Origin: Bacteroidota bacterium
GTDB lineage: Bacteria > Bacteroidota > Ignavibacteria > Tepidaquicellales > Tepidaquicellaceae
DNA: 5,880 nucleotides
Assembly (NCBI GenBank): GCA_023429265.1
Contig: JAEYVS010000240.1
Span: 1-5,880 of the forward strand
Direction: 5' to 3'
The position numbers and the translations under genes were made by a program. Numbering within the stretch: the first letter of the stretch is position 1; each line of letters begins with the position of its first letter. The notes under the pieces are model-generated. The model saw only the letters and a program-made list of their open reading frames with translations. It did no database searches and was not told the DNA's origin. This document shows positions 1 to 5,880 of the stretch, in pieces.

Positions 1-572
1 GGGTACTTATGGTGGTCTTCGAATAGCTTTTTCGCGTCGACTTTTATTGGGGTGGAGACAATCTCCCCGTTCAGGAATTTCACGACTTCTTCAAGCGTTT
101 CAAACGGGTAAACCTCCAGACCTTCGACTATTCCGGCTTCCTCGGCGTTTTCCATCGGCAGGATAATGCCTTTTATCTTGTTCCTTTTGGCTTCCATGGC
201 GATTGGGAGCACACCTGAAACCGGTCTGAGCTTTCCATCGAGGGATAATTCGCCAATGAATACATAATCAGGGATATTGTCAGGAATCACCTGCCTGGTT
301 TCGCAAAGAATTCCAACAGCGATAGGAAGATCAAATCCCGTGCCTTCTTTTCTTTTGTCAGCAGGGGATAGGTTAATTGTATATCTCTTAATGGGGAATA
401 CGTAATCGGAGTTTTTTATCGCGGCAGCAACCCTGTCACGGGATTCTTTTACTGCGCTGTCCGGGAGACCAACTATTGAAAAGACAAACAATCCCGGTTC
501 GATGTGTGTCTCTGTCCTTACAATAAAAGCGTCAACTCCGTATGTCGATGCTGTCAGTACTTCAGATACCAT
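1..572 (-). CDS. yifB: YifB/ComM-family Mg-chelatase-like AAA+ protein, N-terminal part (runs off window)
   Basis: Translating the minus strand from ATG at 572 gives 190 residues with no stop before the window edge, so the gene continues beyond base 1. The protein starts MVSEVLTASTYGVDAF and carries the family's N-terminal hallmarks: SIVGLPDSAVKESRDRV at residues 32-48, INLSPADKRKEGTGFDLPIA at 66-85, and FIGELSLDGKLRPVSGVLPI at 105-124. This is the ChlI-like domain with a ribosomal-protein-S5-type fold that precedes the AAA+ ATPase domain. Walker A and B motifs are expected further along and lie outside the window; family members are usually about 500 residues. The family includes ComM, a DNA helicase that aids branch migration during natural transformation in some Gram-negatives; in most bacteria the role is untested, so that function is only suggestive here. 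The start follows the der stop by 13 nt. No in-frame start lies in that gap, and no clear Shine-Dalgarno sequence is visible, which fits translational coupling to der. Confidence 0.93.
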   Translation of the reverse strand, partial: MVSEVLTASTYGVDAFIVRTETHIEPGLFVFSIVGLPDSAVKESRDRVAAAIKNSDYVFPIKRYTINLSPADKRKEGTGFDLPIAVGILCETRQVIPDNIPDYVFIGELSLDGKLRPVSGVLPIAMEAKRNKIKGIILPMENAEEAGIVEGLEVYPFETLEEVVKFLNGEIVSTPIKVDAKKLFEDHHKY

Positions 573-585
573 ATTATTGGCAGAT

Positions 586-1980
586 TTAGTTCTTCTTTTT
601 AAATATCATACCGATGGGTACGCCTTCAAAACCAAACTTTTCCCGGAGCCTTTTCTCCAGAAACCTTTTGTAGTTCTCTTTTACCATCTTCGGTTCATTA
701 CAGAAAAAAGCAAAAACAGGGGGAGCAGATTTAACCTGTGTTATATAGTTTATTTTGAGCTCTTTGCCGCGCGCCGAAGGGTGCGGAGTGTTCTTTATGT
801 CTTTTTGCAGCTCTTCATTCAGCAGGCTCGTTTTTATCTCTTTGCGTCTTTCGTCATATATTTCTTTGGCATCTTCCAGTACCTTATGGATCCTTTGCTT
901 CGTTAAAGCAGAAATAAAGATTATTTTCAAAAAATTAAAGGTCTTAAGGTGGTCTGTAATTTTTTGTCTGATGATCTCGGCTGTTTTAGAGTCTTTCTCC
1001 ACCAGGTCCCATTTATTTATGGCGATCAGCAGCCCTTTTTTATAATATATCACTTCTTCAATGATGTTAATGTCCTGCTTGTCGAGCCGGAATACAGCAA
1101 GCTTGATGTCGGACGCTTCATCCAGGGATTTCATTATTTCGGTCGCGTCTATCACCAGAATCGCTACATCACATCTCTGGATGGACCTGAAAGTCCTCAT
1201 CGTAGAATAAAACTCGAGAGACTCATCCCGTTTGATCTTACTTTTTTTACGGAGACCCGCGGTATCTATTAAAACGATCTCTTCACCGTGATATTTTATT
1301 ACCGAATCGATGGAGTCTCTTGTTGTGCCAGGGATATCCGTGACTATGTTCCTGTCTTCTTTCAGAAGAGCGTTTACCAATGAGGATTTTCCGGCGTTGG
1401 GTTTCCCGATGACGGCAAACTTTACTCTTTTGTCTTCATCCTCCAATTCTTCGGATGGAATGTCCACTGTCAGAATGTCCAGGAGTTCAGCTACGTTTCG
1501 TCCTGTATTAGCCGCTATGGCTATTGGTTCGCCTAATCCGAGTGAGTAAAACTCCGAAGCGTTTAGTTCGCGTTTCTCATTATCCGACTTATTTACTGCT
1601 AAGACGATCTCCTTTTCTCCTTCGTATTTTCTGAGCATATTGGCAATTTCGCTGTCCACGGGGTGTATTCCTACTTCGCCATCCACCACGAAAACAATTT
1701 TATCGGCTTCTTCAAGGGCTATTTTGACTTGTTCTCGGATGGCTTTCTCGAACTTTCTGGAATCTGCAGCGTCCTCAGGAAGATTATCCGTATCAGGTAC
1801 GAATCCACCGGTATCGATGAGAAAGAACTTTCTTCCAAGCCATTCAGCTTCGCCTGAATTCCGGTCCCTTGTCACACCGCTTGTAGGGTGTACAATGGCA
1901 ATTCTTTCCCCGATTATCCTATTGAAAAGGGTTGATTTGCCGACATTCGGACGGCCCACAATAGCTATTACATTTTCCAT
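586..1980 (-). CDS. der: Ribosome-assembly GTPase Der (EngA), 464 aa
   Basis: Der is a cytoplasmic GTPase with two tandem G domains and a KH-like C-terminal domain; it acts in maturation of the 50S ribosomal subunit and is essential in most bacteria. Domain 1 shows GRPNVGKS (9-16), GVTRD (35-39), DTGG (56-59) and NKSD (130-133). Domain 2 shows GKPNAGKS (192-199), GTTRD (218-222), DTAG (239-242), NKWD (322-325) and SAL (357-359). The KH-like region is roughly 370-464 and includes NTPHPSARGKELKINYITQ. All nucleotide-binding motifs are intact. The ATG at 1980 places the first P-loop at residue 9, as usual, and an AGGAG lies 11 nt upstream. The protein is longer than the 436-residue B. subtilis Der. 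The excess maps to two segments, about 10 residues after DTGG (within 61-81) and about 16 residues before NKWD (within 282-301). It sits 64 nt after kup and 13 nt before yifB on the same strand. Confidence 0.98.
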   Translation of the reverse strand: MENVIAIVGRPNVGKSTLFNRIIGERIAIVHPTSGVTRDRNSGEAEWLGRKFFLIDTGGFVPDTDNLPEDAADSRKFEKAIREQVKIALEEADKIVFVVDGEVGIHPVDSEIANMLRKYEGEKEIVLAVNKSDNEKRELNASEFYSLGLGEPIAIAANTGRNVAELLDILTVDIPSEELEDEDKRVKFAVIGKPNAGKSSLVNALLKEDRNIVTDIPGTTRDSIDSVIKYHGEEIVLIDTAGLRKKSKIKRDESLEFYSTMRTFRSIQRCDVAILVIDATEIMKSLDEASDIKLAVFRLDKQDINIIEEVIYYKKGLLIAINKWDLVEKDSKTAEIIRQKITDHLKTFNFLKIIFISALTKQRIHKVLEDAKEIYDERRKEIKTSLLNEELQKDIKNTPHPSARGKELKINYITQVKSAPPVFAFFCNEPKMVKENYKRFLEKRLREKFGFEGVPIGMIFKKKN

Positions 1981-1991
1981 TATGGAAATTA

Positions 1992-1996
1992 CTCCT
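1992..1996 (-). promoter_or_regulatory. Shine-Dalgarno sequence for der
   Basis: The minus strand reads AGGAG at 1996-1992, separated by 11 nt from the der ATG at 1980. The spacing is slightly long but usable. It is the only convincing Shine-Dalgarno sequence before any of the five genes here, and it supports the chosen der start. Confidence 0.6.
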
Positions 1997-2033
1997 ATTA
2001 CTTGAAAATAGAAATGGTATATGGAGGAGAAAA

Positions 2034-2055
2034 TCAGATCTTATTCAGATCTTAT
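2034..2055. repeat. Perfect 11-bp tandem direct repeat spanning the kup stop codon
   Basis: TCAGATCTTAT occurs twice back to back, at 2034-2044 and 2045-2055 on the plus strand. Read on the minus strand, the 2045-2055 copy holds the last kup codons and its TGA stop, and the 2034-2044 copy is untranslated. Each unit contains the palindrome AGATCT. Removing one copy would leave the Kup protein unchanged, so this looks like a neutral small tandem duplication; a role as a protein-binding or RNA element is possible but unsupported. Confidence 0.8.
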
Positions 2056-3955
2056 ATTGTATGCCGACTTCCATTACCCTGTCGGCGGGGATATTGAAAT
2101 ACTTGGTGGCGGATTCTGCACCGGAGAATAGGGAAATGAAGAGCTTTTTCTTCCAACTTTTTGCCGATAGCTTTTCTTCGGAAATAAGGGTTTCCCTTCC
2201 AAGAAAGAATGAGGTTTTCTCCGGATTGATCGTGAAAGAATTTTCATTGAGGAAATCGATAACCTTCATTACATCAGCGGTATCAGTGAAACCATAATGA
2301 ACGACGACCCTGTAAAAGCCTTCTGCCAGTTCTTCTACGGACACAGATTTTTTAAAGTCACGGCGTGGAACTACGTCATACTTAATCGTTAAAATTACTA
2401 TCTGCTTATGAAGTATCTTATTGTGCTTGAGATTGTATAACAATGCCGGTGGAATGCCTCTCGGGTTACTCCACATATAAACACCTGTGCCGGGAATGGC
2501 AACCTGTCTTATGCTCAGTACATCGGGGATAATGTCTCTAATCGGGGAAGTAACTTCTTCGATCTGCTTCCCAAGTCCTTTTCGCATTTCATACCAGGTG
2601 TGCATAATGAAATAAATGATTAAGGCTATCAGCAGAGGAATCCACCCGCCATCGATGAGTTTTAACATATTTGCTCCCCAGAATGAAAGGTCGATGATCA
2701 GAAAGAACACCGTCAGGAATATGGATATTCCGAGACCCCATTTCCAGATGTGCCTCATCGCTGTGAATGCCAGTATGGTTGTAATTCCCATCGTCGATGT
2801 GACAGCAATGCCGTATGCCGCCGCGAGATTTCCGGAAGTTTTAAAGCTGAGTATCAGTCCCACCGTACAGACAAAGAGCAGCCAGTTTATCTTAGGGATG
2901 TATATTTGCCCTCTTTCTCTTTCTGATGTGTGCAGGACTCTCATCCTGGGCAGGTATCCCAGCTGCAGAGCCTGGAATGTCAATGAGAATGCACCTGAAA
3001 TGACAGCCTGTGAAGCAATTACAGTCGCAAAAGTGGCGAGTATCACAAGAGGATACAAAGCCCATTGCGGCGCGAGATAATAAAATGGATTTGCGGTCAG
3101 CTCCGGATGATGCAGTAATAACGCGCCCTGCCCGAAGTAATTCAAAAGTAAGCAGGGCAGAACTATCGCAAACCACGCAACCCTTATGGGAAATCTGCCG
3201 AAGTGACCCATATCGGCATATAATGCTTCACCGCCGGTAACAACCAGGAATATCACCCCGAGGATGACAAACCCATGAAATCCGTTATCTATAAAAAAGT
3301 TAACTGCGTATAAGGGATTAATTGCTTCGAGGATGCTCATATCCTTTAGAATGTATGGAATACCCAGGGCAGCCATCGTAAGAAACCACACCATCGTAAT
3401 GGGACCGAATATTTTTCCAATACCGGCTGTACCGCGCTTCTGGATAAGGAATAATCCGAAAAGAATGGTAATGGTTAAAGGAATGATGTATGGATCGAAT
3501 AATGGAGTCGCGATGGAAAGCCCCTCAACGGCACTGAGAACGGAGATTGCCGGGGTGATTATACCATCACCGTAAAGCAATGCCGAACCGAATAAGCCTA
3601 TTGCAATAATAAACGGCATCGAACGTTTTGTGGTCTTGGATTTTACCAGCTCCATCAGAGCGAGTATTCCACCTTCACCGTGATTGTCGGCACGAAGAAT
3701 GATGATCAGATACTTTATCGATATGATAAGGATGAGCGCCCAGAATATGAGTGACAAAACACCGAGGATATTATCTCTAACGGGAGGTATGGAGTGGTGA
3801 CCGGAGAAACATTCTCTGAATGCGTATAAAGGGCTGGTACCTATGTCGCCATAAACCACCCCAAGCGCGCCAAGGGATAGTCCTAAAAGGTAAGGAAACT
3901 TTTTATTTGGGCTGTGAGTGGCAAATTTGCCTTCACCGCCGGGGCTATCATTCAT
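2045..3955 (-). CDS. kup: Kup-type low-affinity potassium transporter (KUP/HAK/KT family), 636 aa
   Basis: This is an inner-membrane K+ uptake protein, probably a K+/H+ symporter as known for the family. The hallmark ALGVVYGDIGTSPLYAFREC is at residues 30-49. Other conserved stretches are RADNHGEGGILALMEL (88-103), YGDGIITPAISVLSAVEGL (128-146) and GGEALYADMGHFGRFPIR (241-258). About twelve hydrophobic segments can be drawn between residues 20 and 457, followed by a cytoplasmic C-terminal domain (about 460-636). That domain holds TSFFLGRETL (581-590) and the terminal signature YFNIPADRVMEVG (619-631). The length is close to E. coli Kup (622), and nothing is missing. The ATG at 3955 is well bounded, because an in-frame TAA lies two codons upstream and no other start precedes the first membrane segment; no Shine-Dalgarno sequence is visible. 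It follows the exchanger gene by 23 nt, suggesting co-transcription and a joint role in cation balance. No terminator is visible between kup and der. Confidence 0.97.
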   Translation of the reverse strand: MNDSPGGEGKFATHSPNKKFPYLLGLSLGALGVVYGDIGTSPLYAFRECFSGHHSIPPVRDNILGVLSLIFWALILIISIKYLIIILRADNHGEGGILALMELVKSKTTKRSMPFIIAIGLFGSALLYGDGIITPAISVLSAVEGLSIATPLFDPYIIPLTITILFGLFLIQKRGTAGIGKIFGPITMVWFLTMAALGIPYILKDMSILEAINPLYAVNFFIDNGFHGFVILGVIFLVVTGGEALYADMGHFGRFPIRVAWFAIVLPCLLLNYFGQGALLLHHPELTANPFYYLAPQWALYPLVILATFATVIASQAVISGAFSLTFQALQLGYLPRMRVLHTSERERGQIYIPKINWLLFVCTVGLILSFKTSGNLAAAYGIAVTSTMGITTILAFTAMRHIWKWGLGISIFLTVFFLIIDLSFWGANMLKLIDGGWIPLLIALIIYFIMHTWYEMRKGLGKQIEEVTSPIRDIIPDVLSIRQVAIPGTGVYMWSNPRGIPPALLYNLKHNKILHKQIVILTIKYDVVPRRDFKKSVSVEELAEGFYRVVVHYGFTDTADVMKVIDFLNENSFTINPEKTSFFLGRETLISEEKLSAKSWKKKLFISLFSGAESATKYFNIPADRVMEVGIQYKI

Positions 3956-3978
3956 TTGTTAATTACAGCTTCGGTATC

Positions 3979-4944
3979 TTATACTCCGCTGCTATTAATA
4001 CTCAAAAATACAATATACCCGATATAAATCAGCACAAAAATAATTCCTTTAAACTTATCTATCTGGTGCTTTCTGCCGACAAATAGAAACAAGAAAAGCA
4101 GGATACTCGCCATAATTGTCATTCCAAGGTCGTATATGCTCGCGGGATTGAAGGGCAAAGGTTTTATTATAGAGCTGATGCCCAGTATCCAGAAGATATT
4201 AAAGATATTCGAGCCGACAATATTACCGACAGCTATGTCCACGTTCTTTTTATAGGCTGCAACGGCTGATGTAGCAAGCTCCGGCAGTGAGGTTCCTATC
4301 GCTACTACCGTCAAGCCAATGAAGGACTGACTTAAGCCGAGACTCATGGAGATCTCCACAGCACTGTCAATGATTAGCTTTCCACCTATAACCAACCCTG
4401 CAAGTCCGCCAAGAATGAAAAGGGTAGATTTTCCCGTCGCCATTTCTTTAACTTCCGTCTCAAAACCAAGATCAACATCTTTTGAGATGCTGACAATGTA
4501 ATACATAAAGATTATGAAGAACCCGATAAGAATAAATCCGTCACCCCTGCTAAGCTCCGAGAAATTTCTCCCGTCAATTAAAGCGTCACTTGCAAGTACT
4601 CCCACAGCAATTGCAGCCAGTAGACTGAAGGGTATTTCCTTCCAGACTGTATTCTTTTTGACGGTCAGGGGATAAATTATAGAACATATACCAAGTATGA
4701 GAAGGATGTTTGCAATGTTGCTCCCCAGGATGTTACCAATTGCAATTTCGGGTGTATCCTGCAGGCTTGCGAATATGTTTACGACAAGCTCCGGCATCGA
4801 TGTACCAAAAGCTACTATGGTTAATCCGATAGAAATATCGGAGACCTTCATTTTTCTGGCAATGGATGCGGCTCCATCGACAAGGAGATCTGCTCCTTTA
4901 ATGAGGAGAACAAAACCGGCGGCAAGTAAGAGATAAGTTATCAT
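3979..4944 (-). CDS. CaCA-family sodium/calcium exchanger (YrbG/NCX_Mj-like), 321 aa
   Basis: This is a ten-helix-type cation/Ca2+ antiporter of the inner membrane, predicted to export Ca2+ in exchange for Na+ (or another monovalent cation; the substrate is not read from sequence). The two inverted alpha repeats are both complete. Alpha-1 has GTSMPELV (47-54) and GNILGSNIANI (70-80); alpha-2 has GTSLPELATS (217-226) and GNIVGSNIFNI (240-250). The ion-binding glutamates are E52 and E222, and S75 and S245 are also present. A hydrophilic loop (about 153-172) separates the two halves. The length is normal for prokaryotic members, about 300-350. The start at 4944 matches its paralog at 5087 residue for residue through the N-terminus, and an in-frame TAA lies four codons upstream; no Shine-Dalgarno sequence is seen. 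It is the first gene of the probable minus-strand unit, 23 nt before kup. Confidence 0.95.
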   Translation of the reverse strand: MITYLLLAAGFVLLIKGADLLVDGAASIARKMKVSDISIGLTIVAFGTSMPELVVNIFASLQDTPEIAIGNILGSNIANILLILGICSIIYPLTVKKNTVWKEIPFSLLAAIAVGVLASDALIDGRNFSELSRGDGFILIGFFIIFMYYIVSISKDVDLGFETEVKEMATGKSTLFILGGLAGLVIGGKLIIDSAVEISMSLGLSQSFIGLTVVAIGTSLPELATSAVAAYKKNVDIAVGNIVGSNIFNIFWILGISSIIKPLPFNPASIYDLGMTIMASILLFLFLFVGRKHQIDKFKGIIFVLIYIGYIVFLSINSSGV

Positions 4945-5086
4945 TTCAATTTTTTAGGACAACAAATATATATAATGGAAAAATCAAAAATGATGTCTAA
5001 TTTTTACCCTTAAACCCGTATTTCATATTTTTTTAGCTGACAATTAGTTATTTTTTGGATGCTATTCTATTACTAAAATCATTTAA
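4945..5086. promoter_or_regulatory. Divergent intergenic region between two exchanger genes, probable bidirectional promoter
   Basis: This 142-nt AT-rich stretch separates two head-to-head genes and must hold promoters for both directions. On the minus strand, TATATTTG (4970-4963) fits the Bacteroidota sigma -7 consensus TAnnTTTG. It would give a leader of only about ten nucleotides, and the nearest upstream TTTTTG (4990-4985) is only 14 nt away, shorter than usual. On the plus strand, TATTTTTTG (5049-5057) is one base longer than the same consensus. A sigma70-like reading with CTGACA (5037-5042) and TATTCT (5063-5068) is also possible but has a 20-nt spacer. No stable hairpin or small ORF is evident. 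The individual elements are weak calls; the overall role rests on gene orientation. Confidence 0.5.
4963..4970 (-). promoter_or_regulatory. Candidate TAnnTTTG (-7) promoter element for the minus-strand exchanger
   Basis: TATATTTG on the minus strand matches the Bacteroidota housekeeping -7 consensus exactly. It lies 18 nt upstream of the ATG at 4944, implying a very short leader. No well-spaced -33 partner is seen. Such an eight-base AT-rich match occurs easily by chance. Confidence 0.35.
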
Positions 5087-5880
5087 ATGCTTGTTTATAT
5101 TCTCTTTGTGTTAGGTTTTGTGGTAATGATCAAGGGAGCGGACCTCCTGGTGGATGGCGCGGCTTCCCTCGCAAAGAGATTCAACATATCTAATCTCGTC
5201 ATTGGTCTGACGGTTGTTTCATTCGGAACGTCCGCCCCGGAGCTCGTAGTGAACATAATAGCCAGCTTTAGCGGGAACGCTGATATAGCAATAGGGAATA
5301 TACTCGGCAGCAATATAGCGAATATTTTCCTCATTCTGGGAGTATCCGCGTTAATCTATCCGCTTACGGTTCATAAAAGTACTGTAAAACAAGAGATCCC
5401 ATACAGCTTCTTTGTTTGTGTGGTGCTTGCGTTACTGGTTGGAGAGACTTTCTCCAGTGAAGTGGATGAGGCAATGCTAACACGCGTAGATGGAATAATA
5501 CTCCTGGGGCTATTCGGGTTGTTTATATATTACATTTATAAAGTTTCAAAAAAAACCGGTGAGCTACCTGAAGACGTAGAGATCAAGAAAATGAGCGTGC
5601 CTAAGGCAGTAGTATATGTATTGCTGGGGATACTCGGTCTTGTATTTGGTGGTCAGTGGATAGTGGATGGCGCTGTAGTAATTGCGATGTATTTTGGGAT
5701 GAGCCAGTCATTCATCGGGCTTACCATAGTTGCTATCGGTACCTCCTTACCTGAACTTGCAACATCCGCAGTTGCAGCCTATAAGAAGAACTCCGATATT
5801 GCAATTGGAAATGTAGTAGGTTCAAATATATTTAACATAACCTGGATACTGGGAGTCAGCTCTCTCATTAACCCGCTTGT
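5087..5880 (+). CDS. Second CaCA-family sodium/calcium exchanger, paralog of the first (3' end outside window)
   Basis: Translation from ATG at 5087 gives 264 residues (MLVYILFVLGFVVMIKGADL...) that stay open to the window edge. Both alpha repeats are complete. Alpha-1 has GTSAPELV (47-54) and GNILGSNIANI (70-80); alpha-2 has GTSLPELATS (218-227) and GNVVGSNIFNI (241-251). The glutamates E52 and E223 are present. About 55 further residues, the last helices, should follow off the window, judging from the 321-residue paralog. The start is firm: an in-frame TAA sits directly before the ATG, and the N-terminus aligns without gaps with the neighbour. No Shine-Dalgarno sequence is visible. The predicted role is Ca2+ efflux driven by Na+ or another cation at the inner membrane. 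It is divergent from the other exchanger; the central loop (about 152-172) is where the two differ most, so regulation or ion preference may differ. Confidence 0.94.
   Translation, partial: MLVYILFVLGFVVMIKGADLLVDGAASLAKRFNISNLVIGLTVVSFGTSAPELVVNIIASFSGNADIAIGNILGSNIANIFLILGVSALIYPLTVHKSTVKQEIPYSFFVCVVLALLVGETFSSEVDEAMLTRVDGIILLGLFGLFIYYIYKVSKKTGELPEDVEIKKMSVPKAVVYVLLGILGLVFGGQWIVDGAVVIAMYFGMSQSFIGLTIVAIGTSLPELATSAVAAYKKNSDIAIGNVVGSNIFNITWILGVSSLINPL

Noticed and set aside
502..2005. Several plus-strand open frames across yifB and der (for example 502-906, 949-1272, 1640-2005).
   Set aside because: They overlap clearly coding minus-strand genes, have no Shine-Dalgarno or promoter context, and encode unrecognisable sequence.
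2022..2029. Plus-strand GGAGGAG resembling a strong Shine-Dalgarno sequence.
   Set aside because: No plausible plus-strand gene follows; the sequence downstream is the antisense of the kup 3' end.
1981..2044. Possible terminator or separate regulatory hairpin between kup and der.
   Set aside because: Only short palindromes (AGATCT, and the ATAT centre of CCATATACC) are present, with no GC-rich stem followed by a U-run on the minus strand.
2616..3575. Open frames inside kup on both strands (for example 2616-3080 +, 2892-3176 -, 3333-3575 +).
   Set aside because: They are out-of-frame shadows of a full-length, motif-complete kup gene.
4697..5334. Open frames at 4697-4936 (+) and 5095-5334 (-) whose translations resemble each other, looking like a conserved gene family.
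   Set aside because: Each is antisense to the same N-terminal region of one of the two exchanger paralogs. Their likeness follows from the conserved sense proteins, and they have no start signals or family resemblance of their own.
1..5880. A novel defence, mobile or CRISPR-like system.
   Set aside because: All coding space is taken by five recognisable conserved families. The non-coding space is 242 nt in four short gaps with no repeat array, integrase, transposase or attachment site visible.

Overview
The window is bacterial chromosomal DNA with ordinary housekeeping and ion-transport genes. It contains no mobile element, CRISPR array, tRNA or rRNA that I can see. The lineage looks like the Bacteroidota/Chlorobiota/Ignavibacteriota side of the tree. 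The Der protein carries the KKGLLIAINKWDLVEK wording common in that group, four of the five starts lack a Shine-Dalgarno sequence, and a TAnnTTTG-type promoter element precedes one gene. This placement is an inference from memory of family sequences; no search was run.

Layout: four genes lie on the minus strand and read right to left. They are a CaCA-family Na+/Ca2+ exchanger (4944 to 3979), the potassium transporter Kup (3955 to 2045), the ribosome-assembly GTPase Der (1980 to 586), and the N-terminal third of a YifB/ComM-type AAA+ protein (572 to beyond base 1). The gaps are 23, 64 and 13 nt and none holds a visible terminator, so the four could form one transcription unit. A fifth gene on the plus strand (5087 to beyond 5880) is a second CaCA exchanger. 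It is a close paralog of the first and is transcribed divergently from a 142-nt AT-rich intergenic region (4945-5086).

Function: the two exchangers and Kup are inner-membrane ion transporters, two cation/Ca2+ antiporters and one K+ uptake system, so the right two thirds of the window is a cation-homeostasis cluster. Der and YifB are conserved cytoplasmic proteins with no evident functional link to it.

The points most worth a second look are two extra segments in Der, about 10 and 16 residues, one in each GTPase domain. Next are the head-to-head exchanger paralogs, which are nearly identical in their alpha repeats but strongly diverged at synonymous sites. Minor points are an 11-bp perfect tandem repeat spanning the kup stop codon and an imperfect direct repeat in the divergent promoter region. 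I found no convincing undescribed system here.
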